From Crossaster papposus (lineage: Eukaryota; Echinodermata; Asteroidea; Velatida; Solasteridae): a DNA stretch of 64,000 bases. Below are positions 1 through 10,590 of this stretch, one piece after another; positions within the stretch are counted from its first letter, which is position 1, and each line of letters starts with the position of its first letter. A program made the position numbers and the translations under genes. Below the pieces are notes generated by a model. It was not told where the DNA came from. It did not search any database and worked only from the letters and a program-made list of their open reading frames with translations. The stretch lies in contig JBAIAA010000415.1 of assembly GCA_037893245.1 (NCBI GenBank), forward strand, positions 310,001 through 374,000. Direction: 5' to 3'.

Positions 1-303
1 TTTGTTAACTACACGAATACAAAGGAATGTCCACAGTGCGTATGTAAGGTAAAGCTGGTTGTGTTTGAATGTGTGTGGTACAAAGGTGTTTTTAAGTTTT
101 GCTCCGAGTGGAGGTCGCTTCGGTTAGGTGCGCTGAGGTCAAGTTAATTTGTTATTTTGTATACGTGTTTTGATAGAGCTTTGAACATTTTCATTGCCGT
201 TTTGTACTGTAGATGAAACAGCCAGTGTAATTGTTGAAAAAGCAGTGTTGCGTGACAGAGTTTGGGTCGAGTGTATTTGCAAGCGGCCTAATTTTGTAGT
301 CTT
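1..303. repeat. End of a TTAA-linked dispersed repeat, then unassigned
   Basis: Bases 5-35 start with TTAA followed by CTACACGAATA and continue into AAAGGAATGTCCAC. The same string recurs at 17512-17542, where it begins at the TTAA that ends a family A element. Only this short stretch is shared, so the element's other end is not identified. No gene is seen in the rest of the interval. Confidence 0.45.
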
Positions 304-937
304 TAGCCCTGTTCACACGACTTTTTTTGATAAAACTTACATAGACGATAGGTACTTTTCTCATTTTAAGTCCAGTGCGGACAGCCTAGGACGTGTTCCT
401 CTCAGTTATTTTTCCCGAGTCCAGTGGTTACTTTTACCGGCCAACTGCTGCTCGGGAAAACTTCCCAGGTAACTTTTCCCGAACCGATAAGTCCAGTGCG
501 AACAGTGCGAGTCGGAAAAAACGGCTAAGGAAAACGTACATCCGGCCCCCTAGTGCGATTTCATGCTACACAAGACACCACACATGCGCTCTTTGCATTG
601 TTTACGTGCGCGCACGCTGATGCATGCAAATCGCATCGTGATCACATTCGCATGTGGTTCTGCAAAAAAAAACAAGAACAGAAAAGAGCGTGGAGTAGTT
701 GTAGTACTAGCTTCGACGTTGGCGTCAATAATCGATCGGACAAAAAGTGTGCGCGCGCGAATGGGTACACCGGAGTCAATGCAGAAAGGTCACGCAAAGC
801 GCCCTCACGAGTCATTATAATGACAGCTCGGCTACTTCTCCCGCAGTCTCGGTAAAACTTTCCCGTGTCGAAAGTCCAAGTGCAAACAGTGGTAACATTT
901 GACAATTTTTTATTTTACCATCGTCTCAGTAAAACAT
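304..937 (+). mobile_element. Family K TIR element, copy 1
   Basis: This stretch matches 9911-10581 along its length, sharing for example the TAAGTCCAGTGCGGACAG and GGAAAACGTACATCCGGCCC blocks. The left end reads AGCCCTGTTCACACGAC. The terminal GTTCGCACTGGAC-type sequence of copy 2 is missing at the right end. Short ORFs inside differ between copies and look non-coding. It is a non-autonomous DNA transposon by structure; the superfamily is not settled. Confidence 0.6.
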
Positions 938-1818
938 GTACATGTACGTATACATAATGTACTGGGCGTTGGTGGTAAGCGCTGATGTGCATTCAGCTCT
1001 GATTGGAAAAACGAAATTGCAACCACTGCACACATTTCATATACAGTAAAGGTTCAAATAATGTTGGTAGAAACAAAAAAATATAGTTAAGACTATTTTC
1101 TTTCCCATATACTTTTGAGCACCCCTGTTTTTCGAATGCTTCTGTTTTTCAAATGCTTCATGTACATTGTGTACAGTATGTACATGGCCAATAAAAACAT
1201 TCACTTTGCCCGCTGTTAGGTCAGGTCGCCGGTGTTAATAAAACATCTGTACATTTTAACTGTCATTGTATTCAACAGCTTGTTTTTACAGCGTATACTG
1301 TATAACAAAAAACATTTAAAAGTCTCGGAATTTCTGGTCGTCCGGTACATTTATATTTTAACTTTTATAATTATAAAATATTTGAAAAAAAATCCACCCG
1401 GCACGAAAAATTCGCCCGGCCGCTGATGAGAAACAAATAATTTCCTTAATGTTGCCTAAGGTAACTTTTTGTAAGTTTAAATAAAAAACGTGGGGGTCGA
1501 TTTTTTATGGCTGGGAAGGGATGCTCACCGACTTCATTTCTACATGGCCTTACTACTTTTTAAAACCTGTCAACAATCCAAACTTTACAACCTTCACTCA
1601 GCTAGTTCAGATGAATGCGAATACCAGTAGTTCCGGCAACAGTTGAGTTGATTCATTGTATGGAGAGGAGGACAACAATAAATACAATCTATTTCAATCC
1701 CAGGGGAATTTCCAGCTCTTTTGAACAATATCCCTAACAAACTTTACCTGTTGTTTTTATTCAATGTTCGATACACGTTGTGTGTGCCCATAAATTACAC
1801 ACAGCATCAATGCACAAA
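938..1818. other. No gene seen; short hAT-like fragment
   Basis: The interval is AT-rich with no convincing exon. Bases 1373-1425 (CACCCGGCACGAAAAATTCGCCCGGCCG) resemble the interior of the hAT-type MITE at 6389-6718 and are probably a remnant of the same family. Confidence 0.4.
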
Positions 1819-2273
1819 ATGTGACCCGCTCTGCAAAAATGAGTCTAATGTCGCAAAATACATTTTTACGCAAATGGCTATTTATTGTCTCGTCTGTGAT
1901 TTTTTTTCTTTCAACAAATATTTTTGTTTTAAGGCATTTTGGTTTCTCCGACACCTATATTTTCAGATCTGTTCGATTGAAAAGATTGTTTGATCCCTAA
2001 ATTAAATTTAATACAAGTTTAGTCATTCTCTCACCATAGCATCTGATGAAGCAAATGCAATTGTAAATCTTCATTTCTTTTCAAAGACTTTTTGAGTATA
2101 ACTAAGAAAAAGCAAATTTCCCAAAATTGTAAAAGACAAATGCATTACACTACAGAGATGTGCCATATATATCAGATGAAAGCTTATTTCCTGCTTTTGC
2201 TGACCAACTGTAAAATTGAAGAAAAAAAACATTTTTAACACATCAGACTCATTTTTGCAGAGTGGGTCACAAA
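1819..2273. mobile_element. Family E TIR element, copy 1
   Basis: The ends are inverted repeats: TGTGACCCGCTCTGCAAAAA on the left, and TTTTTGCAGAGTGGGTCACA on the right, about 35 bp with the ATGAGTCT extension. A second copy at 49319-49779 has the same ends and similar interior (CTTTCAACAAATA, GGTTTCTCCGACACCT). No coding capacity; MITE-like. Confidence 0.7.
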
Positions 2274-2454
2274 TGTGGTTTCTGAAGACTCTGTACAGTA
2301 CCCAAATGGCTCCAATGTTTTGGAGGTCACTTTTGTGACCCCTGAATCTTGGTTCTACACAAGAATAACACAAAAGAGTTTGTAAAGAATTGTTGCCTGG
2401 ATGTCTATATCCTAACAGTACTTTTAAATGCTTTTTCCATTTAACATAATTTTG

Positions 2455-2830
2455 TTAAAGGTACATGTAGGATACACCCTTTGCAGATATCGAAACAATT
2501 TAATACCGAATGATTAGGAAATATCTTACTCATCTGAAAGCAAATAATGATTCTAGGCATACAAAAAAATGATTGCGCTAGATATCCTGTAATTATTCTA
2601 AAAAAATAGAATTCTATAAAGAAAAATTTGCGATCGCCAAACACAAATAACATAAGAATCACTGCTCGACGCCGGTTGGAAACAAACGCTGTTTTTCGTG
2701 CTTTTTTTGGCATCCATGATTGTAAAACTTCGAACAGGTCAGTTAAACGATATTTACTATAACATACAACCCCCAAATCCACCTATTCATTATAATTCAA
2801 GCTATTAACAATGGTGTATCCTATCTTTAA
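2455..2830 (-). mobile_element. Family A TTAA element (2.6 kb copy)
   Basis: Reverse-oriented copy of the most abundant family here. It begins TTAAAGGTACATGTAGGATACACC (split by an ATGT insertion) and ends GGTGTATCCTATCTTTAA. The conserved blocks CATCCATGATTGTAAAACTT and GATATTTACTATAA are present in reverse orientation. Confidence 0.75.
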
Positions 2831-3006
2831 AAATGCTACAAACTTTTTGTAGCCCAATTGGGCACTTGCAGAACATGCATGTTGTGTATCCCTTTAAGAA
2901 GTGTGACAACAAAAATTGAAGGCTTAATTTTGTTTAGGTTTAGTATTCAGTTCCCAAAATCGAAACCGAATAGTAGAATTCCAACCGAATATTTAAAAAT
3001 TCAGTT

Positions 3007-3345
3007 TTAAAAAAGGTAGGATACACCATTGGTAACTGCTTGTATTATCATGAAAATTTGGATTTGGGGGATTTTATTTTATAGTAAATATCGTTTAACT
3101 GACCTGTCCGAAGTTTTACAATCATGGATGCTAAGAAAAGCAAAAAAACGACATTTGTTTGAACCGGTGTCGGGCAGTTGTTCTTATGATGTAAGTTCCT
3201 TTTTTTTATATCGCCACAAGGCGATATCAATCTTTCTTTTTTTATGCTGGATGCATATCATTATTTACTTTCAAATAAGTAAGATATTTCTCAATAATTT
3301 GGTAGTAAATTTTTTTGATCTTCAAATGGTGTATCCTACCTTCAA
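3007..3345 (+). mobile_element. Family A TTAA element (3.2 kb copy)
   Basis: TIR AGGTAGGATACACCATTGGT and its inverted partner AATGGTGTATCCTACCTT lie at the ends. The flanking target is TTAA on the left and TCAA (mutated) on the right. The copy contains the conserved ATGGATGC block and an 8-bp hairpin, ATATCGCC-ACAA-GGCGATAT (3208-3227). A diverged direct repeat of about 60 bp flanks it (2950-3011 and 3408-3467). Confidence 0.75.
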
Positions 3346-3467
3346 ATTCTACCACTATGTAAAATCAATATATCATGCTCTTAATAGCTTGGTATCGAAT
3401 ATTCGGTTTCCAAAACCGAAACAAAATAGTACAATTCAAACCAAATATTTAAAAATTCAGTTTTAAA

Positions 3468-4097
3468 TCCCACCACTATGTTAAAATAAACCATATGTTT
3501 TGTGTAAGTAAGGGGCATAAAATTGTACATCTTTTAGTTTTTTGCTCTGCTCTGCTCTGCAAACATCAGACTGTCAATTCCAAATAATTGACACAGAATC
3601 CTGAAAGGCCAGCTTGTAAAACACGATTCTATTATGTCAAATATCAATATCCCCGGGCAATAAAGATCAGAGGTGGAGTGTTTAGAGTTGATAAAAATGA
3701 TAAGCTGCCATTCAAAGCAGTTCAACTGACAAGGCCCTCGATTTTGTTATCACTTTAGTGGCCATTAATACAACCCAAATATTTGTCCCACTGGCCTGAT
3801 AGTGATAACAGCAGCTTTCATATCCAACTGCCAAAAACTGAAATCAAATTCTTACTTTTGTGCTCTACATGTACCACATTTTAAGAGATTTCGATCCTAC
3901 ATTCATATGTAGTCAGAACAGTGTCTGATCACTATTAAAATTTTGCAAAATGGAAATTGCTTCAGGGTGCAGTAAATTTAATATTACTTTTTGGCCCAGG
4001 TTCATTAACATATTTGTACACTGTGACTAAGTCTTGTCCCAAGGGATTTGTATTGAAAAGGAATTAAACAATGTATACATTTACATGTACGCATGTA
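3468..4097. other. No gene seen
   Basis: AT-rich sequence with a short TCTGC tandem at 3547-3560. I see no exon, TIR pair or other repeat that I can support. Confidence 0.4.
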
Positions 4098-4522
4098 TGT
4101 GACCTGTCATCACAAAATGAGCGTGAAGTCGGAAAAATCAAAAATTGAGATATGGGTATTTCTAAATTCTGTGGAAACAGAGCTTTCCAATGGTATATAA
4201 CACTTGGAGGTTTGATACTCAATATTTTTTTTATTTTTATTTTTTAGTCTGGAGTCTTAAGATTATGAGAAAACGGGCATTTCTTGCGAGAAATTGTGTG
4301 AAAGGCATAGAAAGGCATAGTCAAAATTTTCTCAAAAACTAATAGGCCTATTGTTTTTATCTGATCGTCCTGAAAAATTGGGAATTGATTGTTGGGGATT
4401 TAGTCTTTAAAAAAAACATATAATCTCAAAATCGACCACCCCTTCAAATTTTGACTTTGACTGGCCGTACTGGGAAATCACTCCGTGCGACTTTACGCTC
4501 ATTTTGTGATGACAGGTCACGT
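4098..4522. mobile_element. Family D TIR element, copy 1
   Basis: The ends are long inverted repeats: GTGACCTGTCATCACAAAAT with GAGCGTGAAGTC on the left, and GACTTTACGCTC with ATTTTGTGATGACAGGTCAC on the right. Another copy with the same end design lies at 24221-24841. No ORF; MITE-like. Confidence 0.75.
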
Positions 4523-4748
4523 ATATTTAAACAAAAATAACCAATGGGTGATCTGTACTGGTACATAATGCGTATAATATTCATCAAGATCGCAGGGTAT
4601 TAGGAAACCATTTGTCAGTTGTGAATTTTTATCGTTTGATAAAAGAAGTGCTCAAAAACTGAAGAAAGGTACAAAAGTTGACAAACAACCTGATGAAGTT
4701 TTTAGCTTTGTGAATACTACATATCCAGAAAGAAAAATAATAGTCCGA

Positions 4749-5425
4749 CAGGGTTCTGCCCACGGTGGTCCAGTGCCGGAAAACCCACCCTGCACTCATG
4801 ATTCCCTGACCACAACTGGCAGAATTTTCTCTTTTTCGACCACCACACATTTTCCAGTTTACATTTTCCGCGTACCCTATTCCATAGCATTTAATACAAC
4901 GGAAAATGAACTATAGAGCGAGACCATGCTACTGTATGCCGTGAATTGTTTTTTCACGACAGTAAAGGCATTATACACACTGTGGACCCCTTTTATACCG
5001 TCATGGAAAAACAATTTACGGCATAGCATGGTCTCACTCTGTAGTTCATTTTCCGTTGTATTAAACGCTATGGAATAGGGTACGTGAAATGTACGAAACT
5101 TTGAATAAGTTAACAAAACTTTGAATAAGTTTACTGGTATGGAGGAATAAGTTGTAAAGCTTGGTGGGAAAAGATGTCACTTTTCAAGTATTTTAAGCGA
5201 ACGGCTACCACATAGGCGTCGAGTAATGAAATGTTGAAAGATTCCGAGTCCGAAAATTCGGAGTGTGTAACGATAGCGGATTACCAGTAGCTATTGTAAC
5301 AGCTACCGGTATGACCTCATCTTATATTTACATTTGACCCTGTTTTCTAACTCACCCACCCCCCCTTCTCCCCCTCCCCGGCCGTGTTTTTTTCTGCCAC
5401 TAAAAAAATCATGGGCAGAACCCTG
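4749..5425 (+). mobile_element. hAT-like element nested in family P
   Basis: Perfect 14-bp inverted ends, CAGGGTTCTGCCCA and TGGGCAGAACCCTG. They resemble the CAGGGTTCTAGC ends of the hAT-type MITE at 6389-6718. The flanking octamers (TAGTCCGA and GTCTAAGA) do not match exactly, so the target duplication is diverged or absent. No transposase remains. Confidence 0.6.
4869..5086. repeat. Fold-back element G
   Basis: The two arms of about 90 bp are near-perfect reverse complements. The left arm starts CGCGTACCCTATTCCATAGC; the right arm ends GCTATGGAATAGGGTACGTG. The spacer between them (about 4965-4995) is short, so the whole unit folds into one hairpin. Confidence 0.75.
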
Positions 5426-5744
5426 GTCTAAGATTTTGATTTCAATTTAAAATTCGCCGAGTCACAATTTGATTTGCGACCACAATCTGCATGTTCAGGA
5501 AGCATTCTCAGCCAGCGGATTGAAGCTACTTGCATGTCACCCACTAAATCTAACAATAATACTAATAGCGCCAACGCGTGCGCTGCTCGTCGTCCAAACA
5601 CTTGAGGGCACTATTTGCAGAAATGTCCGAAAGTACATCTCTGAAACACATATGGAAATGACTTTTTTTTTAAATAGCAGCATGGCATACGGAATAATTT
5701 CACAAATTTTAGAATCAGTAACATCTTTACAATAAGTAAACTTG

Positions 5745-6224
5745 TCAACAGTATTCTAGTTGGTTACTTTTTTTGAAAGCTGCAAAAAGGTGTATTACCC
5801 TTTTAAACATGAAATACAATTGGACAATTAAAAACACTAAGTGCACAAAAGCCAAACTTGTTGCCAGAGTAACCAATCCGGATCTACAATTGAGACAGAG
5901 GTTGAAGCGCACCCAGGGGATTAAGGTTGAGAGCAACAAACTTTTTGGGCACCCCACACAAAGAAATAATATATTAACAAGGGCACAGCTTGTAGGCTGG
6001 TAGAAGAACAAACTTTGATTGAGGGCTTCTTTGGGCTCAGCAACAATAGAACCAAACTGTAAACACAATAGTGTGGGGAGCTCGGAGGGGGTGTCATCTT
6101 GCCAAACACTGCCCATAATCTCAAAGGGGAAGGTGACACCACAATGTTTACTTTTCCACATCAGGTCCAGATCTTTTTTTTCTTTAATAAATAAAACCAC
6201 ATTTGTCTTGAAGTTGTTGCGCAT
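5745..6224 (-). CDS. Uncharacterised 159-codon open frame, probably not a gene
   Basis: This is one of the longest uninterrupted frames in the window. The predicted product is hydrophobic toward the C-terminus, with a possible membrane stretch LVTLATSLAFVHLVFLIVQL. I recognise no domain. Its 3' end overlaps the right end of family P (5745-5806), and no splice sites or start context stand out. A chance frame in repeat DNA is the likelier reading. Confidence 0.12.
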   Translation of the reverse strand: MRNNFKTNVVLFIKEKKDLDLMWKSKHCGVTFPFEIMGSVWQDDTPSELPTLLCLQFGSIVAEPKEALNQSLFFYQPTSCALVNILFLCVGCPKSLLLSTLIPWVRFNLCLNCRSGLVTLATSLAFVHLVFLIVQLYFMFKRVIHLFAAFKKSNQLEYC

Positions 6225-6388
6225 TCAAGTTTTGTAAACCAGCAACGCGATAATTTATAGACGTCGGGTTAGAAAACCAGACTTCATGTGCATGTAGTTA
6301 GCTGGCACCAATTCACGGATGTGTCAGTTCTGCAAATTTTTATAATGTTGACTAAACCAAGGAGGAATAACTAAATAAATTGGGGAAA

Positions 6389-6718
6389 CAGGGTTCTAGC
6401 CACGGTGGGCGGCGCCGGGTGGTACCACCCGGTACTGCAAATTTTCGCCCGGCTCTTGGGTTCAAATTGGCTGTGCCGCCCGGCACAATTTTTTTATTTT
6501 TGTTTTTTAATCAAATTATGGGCACAAAAAAATAGAGAGGAGATACAATGTCACGTTAATCATGTTCATGTAGTAACAGAAACATGCAAAAATTAACTGA
6601 ACCCCCGGCCGTGAGGCGCGAGAGCTTCGCTCGCTGCGCTCGCTGCGCTCGCAACGCTCGCAACGCTTCGCAATCTGATAATTTACCCGGCACTAAAAAG
6701 GTCCTAGCTAGAACCCTG
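6389..6718 (+). mobile_element. hAT-type MITE with perfect 8-bp target duplication
   Basis: The element is 330 bp, with ends CAGGGTTCTAGC and GCTAGAACCCTG. It is flanked by identical octamers TGGGGAAA at 6381-6388 and 6719-6726. The 8-bp duplication and CAGGG-type ends are hallmarks of hAT transposons. The interior has GC-rich near-repeats (CTCGCTGCG, CTCGCAACG). No coding capacity. Confidence 0.85.
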
Positions 6719-6726
6719 TGGGGAAA

Positions 6727-7761
6727 GTCTTTGAAAATAGTCAGGTTTTTCTAACAATTGCCGGCTGGCCATGATTGGAAACCACAACACATCAGATGCT
6801 GTGCTTTCACAGAATGCTTGCGACTTTTATTCAGTCAGGTATTGTTATGAAATACCCTAAAGGCACTTTATAATAATTCAGTAGTTTTTTTTTTTTAAGG
6901 TTTAAAAACAAACTACATGTAATGAATGTGGAAGTACTGGTACATGTACTCTGTTACAGCACGTCAAGATCAGGGATGATTGCCAATTTAAAACAAAATC
7001 TGAAGATTGATGAAAATGTCTGAAAGATGCATCTAACATTCTGTACAAATAATGTCTTTCCCTGGGATTCAAAACGTTTGATTTCACTCAAAAATCCGAA
7101 AAACTTTATTGCTGGTTAAGATTTCAACATTGTAAACAATGGAATTGAAGGGCTGTGGATGTAGTGCTTGCATGACCTGAACGAGGCAGTAAAACTAAAA
7201 TCAACTGGGATTCAAAAGTTGGGGGCTGTAAAATAATACAGTTCAAGATTTATGGTACCAGTCCGTGATACAGTCTGTGAAGTTATAAAACAAAAAATGT
7301 AATTTTATTACCGACAACTATGTTATCAACGCAGTTATTTAGATGGATCTTCACGCACATACCCGGGTATGTCCATTTCGCCACTAGTGAGATTTTAGTG
7401 GTACACATTTTAAAGGGATCATACGTTTGGTAATTGGAACCCACTGTTTGTTTCAATCTTATATAGTTGTAGATATACACCATAAAACTAACCTGTAAAA
7501 ATTTCATTTCAAAAGATGGTAGCAGTTTTGAGATATTGCCAAAAATCTGGAGCGGTTAAGTCCACGCAGGAAGAATAATCTGCATTGGAATACATAATCT
7601 GAAAAAAACGTCCCTGCAGTAACGCTTCTCAGATTCAAATTTTTCGGGATAAAACGTGATATCTTCGAAGTGAAAAGTTTCTAAAAATGCATTATACTAT
7701 CCAAAGCTGCTGTACTTCTTAGTTCTTACCAAGTAAGTTTTTATTGCCGTATACGATCCCT
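6727..7761. other. No gene seen
   Basis: AT-rich sequence between the hAT MITE and the next family P copy. Only short frames are present; I see no splice-bounded exon or repeat ends. Confidence 0.4.
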
Positions 7762-8790
7762 TTAAAGGTACAGTAAATTGTATTCCCATTCTGCGTTTTA
7801 AGCTTGTTATTAAGTTGCTGAAGTTTTAGCAGCGTAAATACTATACAGTCCCAGGGAAATAATATCCTAGGATTTTGATTTCAATTCAAAATTTGCCAAT
7901 TCCAAATCTGAATTGGGCCCTAAATCAGCATTCGGGCCACGTTCTAATTCAGCTGATTGCAGTTAAGCATGTGAATGTCACACACTGAGCGGACGAAACA
8001 CAACTACGCACGTGTACGTGTGTGCATCGTGGGAAGGCTTAATTATGCGCACCATTCACGGATTACAAACTAACCAAAATATAGATCTCTCGGACGCATC
8101 TTTGAAAAAGACGTTCTTTTACTACCACATTTTCAAAAAAATTACAGAGAGTTTAGCATCAATAATTTTTAATATTTTATTGCGCGAACCAATTACGGAT
8201 TACCAACAACTACTATTTACAGAAATTTCCAAAATGAATAGTTCTCCGAAACTCATCTTTGGAATTTCTTCTTTTTTACTGTTTTCTTAAAATAATAATA
8301 ATAATAATAATAACATTTATATAGCGCTTAATACAAGTGTTTCTAAGCCCTGAGATTTTCCCGGTCATTGGGCCCATGAAACATTCCAAATACCATCTCA
8401 GCTCCCTGGGGAGTATACCAGCTCAATGCTGCCATTTCGGCGCAAAGCAGCTAAATCAACCCATAGAGAAAGGAATTCTCTATGATCAACCACAATAACC
8501 ATTTCTGCCCTCACAGGTACCCATTTACTCCTGGGTGGAGAGAAGCAATGAGTGACAAAGTGCCTTGCCTAAGGGCACACGAACCGCAGTCCCAGGCCGG
8601 ACTCGAACCCACAACCTGTAGCTTTACCTACAGATTACAAATTCAATGCTCCAGGCCATAAGGCCACGAGGCCACGGCACTCCACAAAAAGACAAAATGA
8701 CAAGTAACAGTGAGTTTAGTTTCATTAATATTTTAGTGTCAGTAATAAACATTTTGTTGGTTACTTTTTGGATAGCTGAAATTGATATAA
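7762..8790 (+). mobile_element. Family P element, copy 2, interrupted by a SINE
   Basis: It starts with TTTAAAGGTACAGTAAATTG. It carries the shared blocks GATTTTGATTTCAATTCAAA (about 7870) and TTGTTGGTTACTTTTTGGATAGCTG (about 8755), matching the other P copies. A tRNA-derived SINE (8283-8695) lies between the two halves. The right terminus is not clearly preserved. Confidence 0.5.
8283..8695 (-). mobile_element. tRNA-derived SINE with LINE-type tail
   Basis: Read on the - strand, the 5' part (about 8695-8600) is tRNA-like, with an internal B-box GGTTCGAGTCC-type sequence (here GGGTTCGAGTCCGG). The 3' end is GCGCTATATAAATG followed by (TTA)n. The GCGCTATATAA tail matches the 3' end of the LINE fragment at 29811-30500, consistent with mobilisation by a CR1/L2-type LINE. 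Confidence 0.7.
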
Positions 8791-9910
8791 TGTTACATGT
8801 ACATGTAGCTTAATAAACAAAGCTGCACATTTTTGTCATTGAAACAGCTGATGATTATGTACAAAACTGAACAAAAACGTTAGATGATGTAAGCATACTT
8901 AATCCAAATAGTACCAGTAAGAGAGAAAGACTGTTTTTATTTGTGATAAAAGAACACAAAAGATGTACACGAGTGTTTGATCTACGCAAGATATGTATTT
9001 CGAGCAGGTTGTAAAGTTGGCTTACAGTGCAAATGGTACAGGGTGTTCCTGACCGATAAAATCGTTGTCAGTTCAGGGCTTGAGATGCCCCAATAACAAT
9101 AGCTGTTTTCACGGCCAGTTTTGACTTGCCCCATATTTTTACCTTGGCTGTCGGGTCCTTTTTTGCAAAAAAAGTATTGCCGCCTACAATTCCTAATTTC
9201 ATTTGTATTTTTGTTTTTCTCGCTGCACGTATCGTTAACGTCAAATGCTGGCGCGTGTGCAGCGACGCATGCATGAATCTAGCTTCGCAATTCCACTTCT
9301 CTCACTGCCCACCTTATCATCTCAACTTGCCACAGTGCTGATTAGAGTACCTTTCATAACTGTCTTGCTTGTTCAGTCATTCATGGCAATGACATAATGA
9401 ACCTTATACCATTTCAACAGACATTTGTATTTTTCAGAAACATTCAGTAGTTTTGAAATAAAATGAATTTGAAAATGGGTATACTTTTTATGTGTACACC
9501 TTGTAGAATCTCTTAGCTTTTACTATTTGGATTAATACTATAATCTATTTTTCGGTTGAATGGTACCGGTAACTGCCATTTTGTATGACGTATTGCTTGT
9601 ATTTTAACCTGTGACCGTGACTGTCGGGGTATATGCAAATCGATCTTGCAGTTTCGGGGTACGAAAGAACCCCTGACCTGCGTTTACCAGTGTATATATA
9701 GTGTGGTGCTCGCACACGCAATGAATTTGTCACAAATTGTGTTGGGTATAATACAGCCCCTTCAATCTGCACCCCAAAAAAATGGGCAAAAAAACAAAAC
9801 CTGTCGACGCTGTATTTTTAAAGCATGAAATCAAAGCAAAACTTTTCCCCTTTTTTTGGCTTTAGCAATGTTGCATTGACCTGCGAAATAGCAAACAGAG
9901 ATCACTCAAA
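8791..9910. other. No gene seen
   Basis: AT-rich sequence with scattered short frames, none bounded by good splice sites. No TIR pair found. Confidence 0.4.
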
Positions 9911-10581
9911 AGCCCTGTTCGCACTGGTCTTTTTTTGATAAATCTTACTGAGACGATGGGTACTTTTCCCATTTTAAGTCCAGTGCGGACAGCCTAGGAC
10001 GTTTTCCTCTCAATTACTTTTCCAGAGTCCAGTGGTTACTTTTACCGGCCAACTACTGCCCGGGAAAACTTCCCGGGTAACTTTTCCCTAGACGATAAGT
10101 CCAGTGCGAACAGCACGAGTCGGTAAAAGCGGCTCCGGAAAACGTACATCCGGCCCCCTACTGCGATTTCATGCTACACAAGACATCGCGCATACGCTCT
10201 TTGCATTGTTTACGTGCGCGCGCTGATGCATGCACATCGCATTGTGATCACATTTTTACATGTGCATGGTAGTTCTGCAAAAAGAACAAAAACAGAAAAG
10301 AGCGTGGAGTAGTTGTACTACTAGTGTCGACAATGGCGTCAATGATCGATCGGACAAAAAGCGCGCACGCGAATTGGGTACACCGGGATCAATGCAGGAA
10401 GGTCACGCAAAGCGCCCTCACGAGTCATTATAATGACAGCTCGGCTTCTTCTCCCGCGGTCTCGGTAAAAATTTCCCGTGTCGAAAGTCCAAGTGCGAAC
10501 AGTGGTAACATTTGACCATTATTTATTTTACCATCGTTTAAGTAAAACCTTCTCAAAAAAAAGTCCAGTGCGAACACGGCT
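9911..10581 (+). mobile_element. Family K TIR element, copy 2 (complete)
   Basis: The inverted ends are AGCCCTGTTCGCACTGGTC on the left and AAGTCCAGTGCGAACACGGCT on the right. The subterminal blocks GAGACGATGGGTA and TTTACCATCGTTTAAG are also inverted. The interior matches 304-937. Related ends bound the shorter copy at 29562-29789. It is a non-autonomous DNA transposon. Confidence 0.75.
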
Positions 10582-10590
10582 CAAGAGATG

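Larger units (their letters stand above)
4598..5806 (+). mobile_element. Family P TTAA element, copy 1, carrying nested insertions
   Basis: The outer parts (4598-4748 and 5426-5806) align with 14010-14750: ACCATTTGTCAGTTGTG at the left, GATTTTGATTTCAATTNAAAA in the middle, and GGTTACTTTTTTTGAAAGCTGC with terminal TTTAAAC at the right. The copy is split by a hAT-like element (4749-5425), which itself contains a fold-back (4869-5086). This gives a three-level nest. Confidence 0.6.

Noticed and set aside
4741-5433. 8-bp target duplication for the hAT-like element
   Set aside because: TAGTCCGA and GTCTAAGA do not match; even with the empty site in DnaJ intron 1 as guide, only a diverged overlap can be argued.
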